Below, one piece after another: positions 23,266 through 36,052 of a DNA stretch of 64,000 nucleotides. The stretch's first letter is position 1, and every line of letters begins with the position of its first letter. A program made the translations under genes and the position numbers. The notes beneath the pieces were generated by a model, which searched no databases, was not told where the DNA came from, and saw nothing but the letters and a program-made list of their open reading frames with translations. Source of the DNA: Ophioderma brevispina (Eukaryota; Echinodermata; Ophiuroidea; Amphilepidida; Ophiodermatidae); the NCBI GenBank assembly GCA_023653785.1, contig JAMKCH010088186.1, positions 1 through 64,000 on the forward strand, read 5' to 3'.

Positions 23266-23627
23266 GGAACACGCACCTTTAACAAGTTGCAACATATTTT
23301 AAAGGACACAAAAGAGAGTATGAAAAAGGCTTTTTTGAGTTGTGAGACAAATTCTTTCCTATTTATGCTGTTCAGTACACCTAATTCTGCACCAAAGCTG
23401 TGGCAGCAAGTCATACTCAGGAAATCGTACATTTGGAGATACAAACTAATTCCCGGCACAATTTTGCCTATATCTTTGCCAATTTTAAGTCTAGAGAAGT
23501 GATTGATCTGTCATTTGAAAGCTACTGTATGTTGTCTTCTTAAATGCGCAGCTCTTTCGCCCTTTCTATCGCCTTCGGCGCACTTAACTTCAAGAGTAAC
23601 AATTAGAAATTTAGAAAATCCAAGTCA

Positions 23628-24008
23628 GAAATTACGTAGCGTTTCTAGAAATTCCCCAAAAATATTTTTTTTTTATTAATGATTAATTATTTTTTATGTT
23701 TTGCACATTTTTGTGGCATCCTACAAGTCATGTCTTCCTCTCAAAATAAAACCCTAACCCTAACCCGAACCTTCATATGGCAGGTATAAGGTGAAGTAAT
23801 AAAAGCCCCTAAAATCAAGGATTGCCAAACGTTTTACCTAATTATTACGGAGTTCTATGCTTACATATTTGTGTAATTTTAATATAACTTGCGTAATTCC
23901 TGTGTAATTAATCTTTTAAGTGGAAGGGGTCGGTGAGTGTATTTTAGGGGTTAAATAATTTTATCGGAACCCACTGTGATTGTTTAAATTTAATTCTATT
24001 CTACTATA
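23628..24008. other. AT-rich spacer with short telomere-like motif
   Basis: No gene is seen. It holds a T run (about 23669-23677) and 2.5 units of CCCTAA at 23752-23766. Confidence 0.5.
23752..23766. repeat. Short interstitial telomere-like repeat (CCCTAA)
   Basis: CCCTAACCCTAACCC lies about 125 bases beyond the end of block B. It matches the metazoan telomere hexamer but is too short to be a functional telomere, and could be chance in AT-rich DNA. Confidence 0.45.
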
Positions 24009-24674
24009 TACCGCTTGGCTGTTTTGGAATGCCCTAGAGTTGCATACAAAACTGAATGGAGATAAGTTAAATGTCAGTAGTCTTACTATACCATTTGAAC
24101 TGAGAGGGTACATCGGGGAACAACGCGTGGCATGGGTAATCGCCAAAGGTAGCGATGGCGAACAAGTTTTAAAGTAAAATGATAAACATGTCAATTCGCG
24201 GATGGGGCAATCTGGGGCATTGGTATTAGGTAATGAGCAAGGACATTGCAAATGTGTAAACTTCGTAACAAAGCAGCACAAGTTACACTACTAAACTTCT
24301 GCAATTTTGAAGCAGATAGGTTTTTTCAGTTTGTATGCTGGGAGCAATTAGCTTTTCAACATCCGCTCTACGGGGTTCATTTGTTAAAATGTATTAATAT
24401 CTCAGTGCAGCTTTTCAACTTGGGTTTCAAAACTCTAGCTGATCCACCTGCAACGTGTCAAATCGATCAAATCTGTTGCATTGTCGAGCTTGCAAAATTC
24501 AACACTATTTTGTAAAAGATAGAGTGCTTCGCTTTAAATGTCTATTTAAACAATAATAAATGTATTGCATCTTTGTCCAATCCGAACTGGTTCGTATGCA
24601 CTAACTTAAATAAACTTGAAACGCCGCATCAAAATTTTCCTCAGGATGATTTTACACTGAGTCTGATACCATTT
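24009..24674 (+). repeat. Direct repeat D, copy 1
   Basis: 666 bases repeated in the same orientation at 32571-33257. Both copies begin TACCRCTTGGCTGTTTTGGA and end GATACCWTTT. The interior shares GTCAAATCGATCAAATCTG and TTGTCGAGCTTGCAAAATTC. No inverted termini or tail mark it as a known element class, and short frames in it are not conserved between copies as protein. Confidence 0.85.
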
Positions 24675-25197
24675 AGCTATTTAATTGTTGTCATTTAACT
24701 ACGTAGATAATATTTTAATCAGCATTAAGCATAATCAGATAAGCATTTCTGTGAACAAATAAACATAATTAGAACAAGTTCAGTTTTGATCAGATTGTTT
24801 TTAAACTTTAATTTCCACAACAATAAAAAGCAATAAAGTTTTATAGTTTAAAACGCAGTTCCTAATTTATCGTGACGTGACATCTACGTTAGGGTGATCT
24901 ACATCCAAATGCCTTGTAGTTCAAATATAATCCACTGCACGTTTATTCATCGAAAACTTCAAAATGGTACAACATTCTACGGTATCAGCTCCATTGTATT
25001 ATTATGCTCAGCTTGAGCCTCTCATTTAGAGCAAATGTTGAATATGATTGTCCAGCACATAAAGACATCACTGAGTCTAATATTTTCTTTAGCCTTGTAG
25101 GTAGGGAATTCTAAGGTGTCTATCACATAAATTCAGGAAGCCAATTTCACTCTAACCAATGTTGTCTATGTTAGGTTTATCCTTCTTGTAAAGTTCA

Positions 25198-25329
25198 TGA
25201 CATACTTCGAGTCCAGCTAGCGATTGACGCTATGGAGCATGCGCAACATCCGATCTTGGAGACGATATCAAGTGCTGCGCATGCTCCAGTGCACAGCGTT
25301 AATCGCTAGGTGCGAATAGAAGTATGTCA
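25198..25329. mobile_element. MITE-like inverted-repeat element, ~132 bp
   Basis: The ends are TGACATACTTC and GAAGTATGTCA, and the paired arms continue inward through CTAGCGATTGACGCT and GGAGCATGCGCA against their complements on the right. Arms are about 55 bases with a short loop. There is no coding capacity, and I see no unambiguous target-site duplication. Confidence 0.65.
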
Positions 25330-25610
25330 TTTAAGACTGCACGGAATTACCTTAGCATTAAATCTTCTATCAAAGGATTAAAAGGATTGCAGAGCTTTAT
25401 TCCGTAAAAAGAGTCTTTAGTCTAACACATGAATACACATATTTTAGGGCCAGAAGACTTAGATCTTTGACTCTAACACAAGCATTAACGGTTCAAAGAC
25501 CACACACAGCAGAATTACACTTCTTTGAGTGCGACCTGAGGTGCGACTGTGTTAGCAAAACCTGGGGGTTTAACCAGTGTCAGTTAACTTTGATTGAAAT
25601 TTTAAAAAAT

Positions 25611-25705
25611 AGTGTCAAGTGTCTTCATAGTTCAGAAGAAATGGAATCCAAACTGGGTGAAACTGACTATAAGTGACACAATGAACTATGAAGACTCTTA
25701 ACACT
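25611..25705. repeat. Short hairpin
   Basis: AGTGTCAAGTGTCTTCATAG at 25611 pairs with the complement ending at 25705 (CTATGAAGACTCTTAACACT). Arms are about 25 bases with a ~45 base loop. Function unknown. Confidence 0.5.
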
Positions 25706-25782
25706 CATTTCTTTAATCATGTTATCAACATCAAGTCAAGTCGATCTTCCGATGAATATTTGGATTTATCACTTGCTCGCAT

Positions 25783-28700
25783 TAAATAAGAGAGTTCTAT
25801 TTCCTATATTTACAATATATAATTAAGAAAAATGACACAAAACCCTTCTTCGATTGCTAATTATATTTACTGCCTGTGTGAAGCACATGCTTGTCTATCT
25901 AGACTTGCTCATATTGGAGAACAGATTGAACGAATTTAAATCAAACGAACATAAACAAGCTAACAAATTAAATCAAATCTGTGATGGCTGAAACGTCGCC
26001 TCTAACATGTCTAATGATTCGTTTTCTTAAAGAAGTACACATTCCGCATCATTAAGAAGAACTTTCTGTTATCATACAGCATTCTAAAGAACATTGGGGG
26101 TCTGTGCTGTGCGCATGTCAGACGTATACACCATAACCAATCTAAGATTAATTCTAAGAAACAGTTGTAAGCCGTTACACTTTAGAATGACTTTGGTTTA
26201 CGGCACCGCGGTTAACAGAAGAATACCTAAACTCAAATGTGCATTTGCGCAATTAACAATAATTAAACACCTCATTCAATTTTAAGTTTGTAAAAATAAA
26301 ATGAAACGGTGAATACATGCGTTATAATGCATATCTCTTCTGAGCCTGAATATATTTAACACTTCACAGTGGCATTTAGTTTTAGAGATGCATTTTGTGA
26401 TTCTAGCACCTCGTTGTTATTTATGTTTCACTAGATATTCCCATGAAAAGGTTATTTCCAAAATTTCAGTTGATTCTGACTGTGCATTGTGATGTTTTTA
26501 TCACAGTGCTCGATAGGCCACTGTACGTAATTTCTGTCCATTTAAGGACAGAAAATACAAAATTGTGGATTTCTTCCAGGGTAGATCTAATTTGAAAGTA
26601 ATATTAGGCACACACACAGTATACTTAGGTCAACGGTTCAGATAATATAACTCTTTACGTAAGTCGGGGGACGAAGCTGCGGATCACGAAATGCCCCATT
26701 AAATTTACTATGTTGATTTTCGAATTCATCCCCACCAGCGGATGGTATTTTGTACTCTGCAATGTGACTAGGGCTAACGGGCACCTGTGGGGAATGCTTA
26801 TCTTTTCAAAGAGAACCTAGTAATACGGTAGGATTACATTCCACGCTAGCCGGAAGTTGACTTGTTCCGAAATTTATTCCCTCAATTCAATGGGCGAGGG
26901 AAACTCGGGATCCACATACTGTACGTGAAATGTGCAATTATTTTGTTTATCAATCGACCAAACAATGTCTACGTTTCAACGCTTCTCAAAGCTTAAGGTG
27001 TCTTACGCGAGACGTGGTATAACAGTACGTGAAGAGTGAATTCATTCTGTTTGATTTATCCAGTTCTACATTGTGCGCACGGATACACGTCGCGAGTATT
27101 ATTTCGAAAGTTTGCAAGAAATATTGCGTAGCTTTTGTTGGAATGATCTCTGAGCAAAAAAAAAAACATTTCCATGTGCAGTATGATGCATAAACTGGAC
27201 TAAAGAAAATACAATTATGTGGTAATAAAACAATTACCACCGGCATTTTGTTGTAAACGTTGTCAATGCTGTTGTCATATTATATAAAATATTAACCTTT
27301 ATATTCCAGAGCAGTGCATTGGTCGTGCCCTATAAGGAACATCAATATAACAGCGTTAATTGAACTAACACGAGTTAGGAGTTCAGTTTTCCTTGCTAAC
27401 ATAGTGCCTTAGGGGGGAATCTAAACAACGGCTTACCTCACGAATACCCCAACTGTTTTGCTTGCAAACACCTCTGTGATATTTTTGCCAGCACGTCTAC
27501 TTATCTCTGTGATTCACTCATTGCTGGGAAGTAAATGAAACTCAAAGACACTATAGTTTGTTTCGAAGAGAAAAGGCAGCATTTTCAAACAGCTAGCTCA
27601 CATGGCCACCATTATGTAGTACGTCCTATTGCTCCGGGCCATTGCTAGTACTGCGAACAAAGATCGTAGATACTAAATACGATGCCGCACATTGCAATGT
27701 GACACTTCAAACCGGCAACCATATCTGGACACCGCGATTCAATGATGTGCCTCATTCACGTCGCTCTTAGTTTACGTTATTGGTACCGACCGAGAGATGT
27801 TTGTTTAGAAGGTAACAACTATAGTATGTTCCGTGTAAAATTGTAGCACTTAACATCAGGAAACGAAATTTTTGACTTGGGAGGTTTGTTTCAACAAACC
27901 AAAGGACGTAATGGCACACCTTTAGCCCAAAAACAAGAAAATAAAAAGGCTGAGTTAAAGGCACTATCGGTGATCCACCCGAAAGTGTGAAAATATTTGG
28001 ATTTTGCAGGAATAGCTTAAAAGTGAAGGAATACGTTGTAGAATTGTTATAAGTTATCGTTTCCAACTTAAAAATTGACAGAAAAGGAGACGAACAGCAG
28101 TGTTGAAAGATTTGAAACTCCTTTTAATTACTTGTTGTATGTGTCCGTATGGACAGTAATGACTAAAATATGGTCCGATTTTGTTCTTATCGGGTTGATT
28201 TTGGTCCTATAATTTGTAGAGTGTATTGTGATACATATACTCCTTACAAACGCGAAAAAATCCGATTTTTGATATTTTTTTCGAATTTCTTACTTAGCAG
28301 ATCACTGATAGTGCCTTTAACGTTAAACTAAACAACCTGTGTGCATTCACTCTACAAATCCAGGAATCATATGTCGTGATATCACACCAATCAAAGTTAA
28401 GGTTGAAAAAAAAGTTATTGAAAATTACACCTAGATTGATATTCAATAGGCAAAATATTATGAGATTGAATCCGTGTGACCATTATAATGGTGGTCTCCC
28501 TTCATTCCTTTCGGTATTTTCAAAGCTCAGTAAAGGTAAATTCATTGAATTATAAGAAAATGTTCACTCTATTAGGAATTTGTGAATTCTATGAATACGT
28601 GGTTTTTACATGTGTCCAGAGATGTTTCATTATCAAAGAAAAAAGTAAAATTAATAAACAAGCAAACAAATTAATGAATAAACAAAAACTATTAAAGTTG

Positions 28701-31700
28701 GTCGGCCTATAAATATATCTGTCATACGCTTTTGATTTCTCCGTATTGGTCAAGGAAATATCATGATAAACTATTCTTTAACTATATGGAACCTTTTTCA
28801 AGGACACAAATACATGGGGAGTTACATCGTAAGAGTATTACGCCTCATTAAAACAGAATAACATGACAGTTTTGAGGAAAGGATTTATTTTTACGGTATT
28901 GAAGTGCTGTCAAATGGCTACATAAAATATGTCCAATTTCAGTTTAAGAAGGGTATCGAAACCTGTCGAGAACACGCAAGACACAATTTAATTTTTTTAT
29001 GTGTTGGGGAAAAATACTCACAGCTCACTTTCGTACAAAACGTAATGGGACCCATCGTAAAAGCTTTTATTGTAACGTATTGAAAGGCCATTTTATTTAT
29101 CAGTTTCATGATACGTGATAAAACATTTCATTTTAAGTTAAAATACTATCATCCATTATCCTCTACTTGACAGTTGAGGGACGCGAAGTATGGGGACTCT
29201 CTTATTCTTTTAGCAAGGGTTTCATTATTATAAAAATATCACCCAATGTGTAATAAAATGTGCTCTCATATAATATCATTGGCGTTATCATAGTTCCCCG
29301 GTTACAATTGGTCTTTACACCGTACCCCAAAGGGCCAAACGCAATTACATGAATGTTAAAATCCAATTTCAAGTGTTACCTGCTATGAGGCACAAGAGCG
29401 AAAGGCTTGCTTTAAATGGAAACACTAGATACACATGATTGTGTATTGCTCTTAAAATCCGTGTTAGGAAAATGTTTGAAGAAATTCAATGATGGTTCAT
29501 GACATCTGAGAGGCATGGTGGCGACGTGGGAGTCATAAAGCTTTAATCAAAATACGACGAACTAACAGTGGGACATGAGATGTAATAGGGAAAAATTTAG
29601 GTTAGGGAAACCGGAAAATGTGAAATTATGATTTCATTTTAAGCGGTAATCTAATAGTGCTCTTCGGAGTCGTGATAAAGCTGGGCGGCGACTTTGGGAA
29701 AATAACGCAGTTATGCGGAAGTAAGTTCTTGGCCCAAATTCTAAATTTCAACATTATTATGTCTTCAGTATTGGAATATTGAAAGGGGTTGTGAGTATGG
29801 GTTTGATTCCGTGTAAGGCTGTTATTGGGATAACATCTAGATAATTCATTTTCATTTTTTAGAGATTGATTATTATTATTAATATTATTATCTTAGAATG
29901 TAGGGCTTTTGTTATTCACTCATCCTAACGCATTCCTTTGTGTTGCTATAGACAGCCCGTAGTACAACTAATTATAACCTAATGAATAATGTAATTTCCC
30001 CAACGTTGCTTTTACAGTTATTATTATTTTTATTACTTTCCTATTCCTCACGTCAGGGGGTTGACCTCTCAAATGCACTAACTTCGACGTTTTTCCTTTA
30101 TATTGCGATTTGTGCTGTTCAGCATATCAAATGATATGAATATTAATTTTTTGTTAATATTAATGTATGTTAATTTATGCAAATTTTGCGATATTGTACA
30201 GCGGGTAATTCATAATAACCTCATAAATATGGAAAATGTGTTGTAAATTATATTGTTGTGAACAAGATTTTCTAAAAAAATTATTGTGCCTTAATGGGCA
30301 CAACATAATACAAAATAACAATAAAATATCAAGTGGCCCCGTGCATGAACCCTGTATCCCACGAAAACACCAAAATGAGTAAAATTAAGTTTAAGTTGTT
30401 ACTTCTTAGTTTCAATATCTATGTTTAAACAACTTCGTTGAATCAATCAAGTTTTCGTTGCTGGGCAAAACGGAATAGATTGATATAGCCCACAGCATAG
30501 CCTCGTCTACAAGGTCATGGTTTATTCCGCAAGCATTAACGTGCAAGTTAGGACGTTCTATCTTTCTTTTTTTCTTGAGATTATTAGTGTTTGTCATCGT
30601 TTATAAACAATAGATTAACTCATTTGATTTAAGGTAAATTAAGCTAAAGTATATAGTTTTCATTACCTCCTAAAGAAAGCAAAATCATAAAATAAATTTC
30701 ATATCAAGATGCATTGTGGGATTGATATTACCTAATCTGGCAATGTATACCCGAATTCGGCAGCATTGCCGGATCTAGCAATCGACCTGAACTGGTAATA
30801 GGGTGTGGGGTGTGGGTGGCGTGAAGGTGTGGGTGAAGGTGGGGATCAGTGGGTATAGGGTCCTTTCACGATCATCCAAGCATGCGAAGAATACAATACA
30901 TGCACCTGGTTCACCTGAACATTTCAGGTATTTCTACAGGTGATTGCTTTGTATTCCCTGCACGCTTGGGTTGTTCTGGAGGCAGGACTCGCCAAATAAA
31001 CCGATTGACCTCCCGTGAAAGCGCCCTAAAGGTTTGTTTAAAATCTTTTACCTTTATAAGGCATTGTTGCTTTAATCGTTCAGTGGAAATATGTATTCTA
31101 TGTGGGTTACATGTAATGTATGAGTTACATGTCTGCTAATCGGCTACTGACCGAATATTAAGCATAAGTACTCGATATCGAATATGAAGTCAGGCTTAAG
31201 TTTCAGTGTAATGATATGGGTTATTAAGAGATAAGTGCTTCTCGTGAAAGCTTGGCACCATTATTCAATGAAGGGCATTGTTAAGTCAAATGTTGTAGGT
31301 TATTTTTTATTTGGTATATATAAAGCTTCAAGTCCGCTTTGAAAGGTCAAACGCAAAATTGGTACTTTGAGATGATTAAGTATTGATTAGATACGAGCTA
31401 ACTGGTTGACTTGGATAATTGGTAGTTGTATGCTTGTATGAACACAACTGGTTGAGGAAACAGTTTTGAAGTTAACCTTTTCTGGATTGACGCATTTTAT
31501 TGAGTTAGAAAATAACTAACTATATATCACATAATCAAAACTAATGTGCTTTAAAACTGCATTGCGCACGATGTATCCACTTGATAAGCTATTATTAAAG
31601 GGATCTAGGCCAATGGTATATTTTTTATTTTGTATGTAAACGTAGCCTTTAATCCAACCCTAAAATGGCATGTATTGCTATAGGTTTTCCCAGTTAGTTT

Positions 31701-32569
31701 AAAACATTATATTTCATATCTCGTTAAGTTGTTTTTCGTCCCAAGAAAACCGAAATGTGCATTTGCTTAAAACAAATTCGTCTTTACATTAATTTGATCA
31801 ATAAAATTAACCTTATTTTCATGCAATTTCGTCAAAATCAATTTAATTTCGTCATATCCATGGCTCATCATCTGAATGTACAAACCAATTTCATCTTTGG
31901 TCATATAATTTCACTTTTAGAAGATACTTTTGTCAATGACATTGTGGTAATATGAAATACAGCACACAATATTTCTTAAAATTTTCATATCTAATCCTTA
32001 TGTGTCATATGTCGTAATTTCATATAAATGTGACCCCATTAGATTTCTTACCTTATCTTTGGCTTACAGAAATGCCTTGAAAGTGAAAACATAAGGCAAT
32101 TTTCATTTGCTTAATTTTAATATTAAACATATGTCGAATTTAGTATTTGCTCCTATAGTAAATTAGAATTTACACATTTTTTTCTACCAAAGTATAATTC
32201 TCAGCTTAATCTTTTCTTTCACATGGGGATATTTATGATAGAAAGTTTTACATTAGTGCAAAAATCAGCATTTTCACCTTTTTTAGGGACACCTGTTATG
32301 TGAAATCTCTCGTTGCACCTTTAACGCTTGACATTTTATTCTATTATCCACATTCCATGCGTGTATCATGTGATTGACTGAACGCATTGGAGAACGCTTA
32401 CTTTAGCGAACGTGCCCCTTATGCATTGAATATTCTATTGTATTACATTATGGTCGAGCGTAATCATTTTTCTCAAGCAATATTTTTGAAGTTTCAGATA
32501 AGCTAAGCTAAGTTTAGTTTGACGTAGATATTATGATCTGTATTTGTCCTACAGCCTACGAGTTCCTAT
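25783..32569 (+). repeat. Giant inverted repeat, left arm (~6.8 kb)
   Basis: The reverse complement of this segment recurs at 36053-44033. The outer end is AAATAAGAGAG (complement at about 44030) and the inner end is CTACGAGTTCCTAT (complement at 36053-36066). In one stretch I aligned base by base, 29481-29580 against 39183-39282, only 2 of 100 positions differ; other parts are visibly more diverged, with indels. No frame in the arm is long or motif-bearing. Local contents include a GT-rich stretch at about 30800-30850 and an ATT run near 29870-29895. Confidence 0.9.
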
Positions 32570-32570
32570 T

Positions 32571-33257
32571 TACCACTTGGCTGTTTTGGAATGCCCTAGA
32601 ATTGCAGACAAAATAGAATGGAAAATAAGTTAAATGTCAGTAGTCTTACTATACCATTTGAACTGATAGGGTAGCTCGGAGCACAACGCGTGGCATGGGG
32701 AAGCACCAAAAATAGCGATGGAGAACACTATTTAAAAGTAAAATGATAAACATATCAATTCACGGATGGGACAATCTGGGGCATTGGTATTAGGTATTGA
32801 GCAAGGACATTGCAAGTTTGTAAACCTCCACAATGTCGTTTTTAACAAAGCAGCGCAAGTTACACTAACTAATCTTCTGCAATTCTGAAGCAGTTAGTTT
32901 CTTTTTGAGTTTGTATACTGTGGGCAACGAACTCTTCAACATCCGCTCTATGGATTTTATTTGTTATAATGTGCTAATATCTCAGTGCAGCTTTTCAACT
33001 TGGGTTTCTAAACTCTTAATTTATCCACCTGCAGCGTGTCAAATCGATCAAATCTGTTGCATTGTCGAGCTTGCAAAATTCAACACTATTTTGAAAAGGA
33101 TAGGATACTTCGCTTTAAATGCTTATTTAAGCAATAATAAGGCTATTGCATCTTTGCCCAATCCGAACTGATAACGTATGCGCGAACTTAAATAAACTTG
33201 AAAAAGCCTCATCCAAATTTTCCACAGGATGCGTTTATACTGAATCTGATACCTTTT
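32571..33257 (+). repeat. Direct repeat D, copy 2 (D')
   Basis: Second copy of 24009-24674, slightly longer because of small insertions. It begins within about two bases of the inner end of the left arm of the giant inverted repeat, so it forms the left edge of the central spacer. Confidence 0.85.
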
Positions 33258-36052
33258 GGAAGTTCATGCTGGATATGGTAAAATGACGCTCTTTCTGCTC
33301 AGAGTAAGTGATGATGACGACACCTATAAGTCAATTCCTTTAGCACGTGTTCTTTTAAATAGGGCTTTACATATAAAAACTAACGTTACAAACGTATGTG
33401 TATAGTGCATGTCACTTCTTATCAGATTCATTTGAGTAGAATACGACTGCGAAGGATTGATTTTAAGGTACTCATATCACCCATTTCACATTTTTTTCTG
33501 GTGTCATCTTCGCAGTCTCTTCATCCACAATGTATCTTGAAGACAGTTACGACTACAGATCATATTCAAGGTTGATCTTTCTTCCTAGTGAATTTAAAAC
33601 CGACGAATGAATATCTTTTAGTGGTTAACCATTTTACATCTCGTATTTGTTCAACTACGAACGACCTTATTCATAAGATTCTTCGCAATCAGTTATGCGG
33701 GACACACACACCTGTCCGCATAGCCACGGCTTGTATTTGTGGGGAATATTCTACAGCGGTTTTCTCTCAGGTTGGGCATTGATCTCTCGTTTGAACTCTT
33801 ACATATTGACACATTCAACTTACGGTACTTATTTCCAAAGTAAAGGACTGCAGGCTGATATGGTTAAGAGTCACTGCCCTTAATCATCATAGAACATACG
33901 CGTAGATATTTTTTTCTCTTCGTGAAATAGAGGGCGCTTTGAGGGTTCTCTTTTTGAGACTCCCGGTTGTGAAAAAAAAATAGAGGATTGGACAAAAGCT
34001 GAAAAAATAGAAATAAACACAACTATTTGGGTGTTAAACTCACATCTTAGCATACAAATCATTTAATAAGCGAATCTGAAACGCTGTTAAGACCCCCTTT
34101 TTCAGCATCGTTGTTACCCAAAGACCCCATATTTTGTTTTAAAGAATCACCCAAAAATTGGAAAACATTTACCCAAAGACCTCTATTTTAAAGAAAATTT
34201 CGCAAATTTGTCACTGGGAAAGCCCCTATTTTGGATCAATTTGGCTGTCTCTTACCCAAAGACCCCTATTTGTTCAGTCCTCTGTCATCAAATTCCCCCA
34301 TGGATTGGAAGCGCGAGCCTTACACCATATCCATTTCATATGTGAGTGCCCCCCCCCCGGCCGAAACGATCCAAGTGGATTGTGGTAGTTGTTGCGGCCA
34401 AAATCAAACAGTAATTTCTAAAACAGAAGCAGACAGTCATTACGTAACAAGTGATTTTAGAAATAAAAATGCTTTCAATTGTTATTTGCTAATGATGACC
34501 AAAATCAGGCAGATAAGTTTGATGGTAGTACATTTACATCTGATATCAAGCCCACATGCCACTTCCGTTTCACAGAATTTAAAAAAAGTTTTAAAACTCG
34601 TCAACATTTTAACTATCGATAAAACAGCAGGACTCGACAACGCCAGCTCAAAATTTAATGAAAGAATGTGATGCGAGAGCACTATTGACGTATCAATCTA
34701 AAGAGTGCCTCCAAAATGGAAAATAAATAGAGTTACATCACTGTACCCAGACGCCTGTAGACATTTGTTTGTAAAAAGAAGTTATAATGGACGCGCTATT
34801 GCAATTTTAGGCCTGTTCGTCCCAAATCTTTGTTTTAACTCATTTTAGATTCAGTCGATTAATAACTGTATTCATTTGTGACGGATTACGTAATCTATTC
34901 TTGATTCTTCATAAAAATGTTAAAGGAATTAGATGAAGATTTTGTTTGATAATGCTACAAGTTTGTAAAGACCTCTTCTGGCCAAGACTAGTGCAATGCA
35001 ATCTGAAAAATGTTTTCTTACATAAGTTGGTAACCTCGTCACACTTCTTTACCGTCTCTGTTGAATACATTATATTACCTGGCATCTAAAACTGTTCAAT
35101 ATCATCTCACTTAAAATCTTCCCCTACTCCCTCTAAAGCCATGTCTCGCATTTCAGCTTTAACAGATCCCAAAGAAAAGATAAACCATTAGGGCAGATGT
35201 TTCGGACAAAGCAGTTGGATTTTAGTTCGTGATACAGGTGATACATCTTCACATACGTAAGTGATTTTTGATGGATTATGGATTCTTTTAAATGAACTTT
35301 TATAGAAATTATATTAACACTTAAGGGATATGTTTTTCGGCGATTTCTCACTCGTGAAAAATATTTTCGAAGTCTAATTTTTTGTAATTGTGTAACTTAT
35401 CGATGCGCTTCTTTCCATAAAAAAATTACTAAAATTCTCGCCCGTTAATGAGATAAATTGCTTGGGTCCTTAGGCACCAACGATAGTGTGATTTTAAAAA
35501 TAAAAATTAGCAAACCCTTTTGCCAGAAATATTTTTCTGCTTATGTATGTTCATATGCATGAAACAAAATTAATTACATAATCAGAAAAAATAATTAACC
35601 CATTATGTGCTGAAAAGAAGCGAATCCATCATCGAGCGACTGCGCGCCATTGCTGTACAAACCTATGGCAAATACGACTTCCCCCACGAAAAATACAAGA
35701 ATGTACAAAATGGTCATGTTTGTGTTAAATATATGTAAATTGGTCCTTCTAGAGCAGGTATAAACATCAAAATGATTTGCAATGTGTATGCTGTGGAAGT
35801 AGGGTCGCGGAAACATGTTACTTTTTGAGCGATTTTGACGCATTTCGAAAACAATGATTTGCCTCTAATTTCCAGACGATAAACCGGAACTCATTTATAT
35901 TGTACTTTTGGCCTTGTCTTATGCCCCCTCAAAGGTGATATAAGTTTCATTTGAAAATTCCTTTGGGAAAGTGGTTTCCTTGGGGGTTCCATGGAACCCC
36001 CCCTTAGGCACCAACGTGAGTGAAAACACCTTAGGCACTTAAGTGTTAATAT
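33258..36052. other. Centre of the giant inverted repeat, no gene recognised
   Basis: About 2.8 kb of single-copy-looking DNA between D' and the right arm. It contains the imperfect tandem motif at 34117-34275. Several 60-150 codon frames exist, but none shows a family motif. Confidence 0.45.
34117..34275. repeat. Imperfect tandem repeat of an ACCCAAAGACCCCTATTTT motif
   Basis: The motif recurs in recognisable form at about 34117, 34171, 34216 (variant GGGAAAGCCCCTATTTT) and 34254, spaced 54, 45 and 38 bases apart. The reading phase is not kept across units, so I take it as noncoding, possibly the remains of a minisatellite or an element tail. Confidence 0.6.

Larger units (their letters stand above)
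17725..23627 (+). repeat. Segmental duplication block B
   Basis: Direct counterpart of block A (7280-15411). B is shorter and its LINE frames are longer: it lacks the purine-rich insert and most of the small insertions seen in A. Both blocks contain the same nested LINE pair in the same orientation and at the same internal junctions, so the nesting predates the duplication. Confidence 0.85.
24675..25782. other. Unassigned DNA between repeat D and the giant inverted repeat
   Basis: No gene is recognised. Contains the MITE-like hairpin at 25198-25329 and a short hairpin at 25611-25705. Confidence 0.45.

Noticed and set aside
24246..33171. Similar short peptides in the two D copies (about 24430-24515 and 33020-33105) as a conserved gene
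   Set aside because: The similarity follows nucleotide identity of repeat D; frames differ in start, end and length and are interrupted elsewhere in D.
34117..34275. CRISPR-like array
   Set aside because: Repeats are imperfect and irregularly spaced, and the surrounding sequence is clearly eukaryotic repeat DNA.
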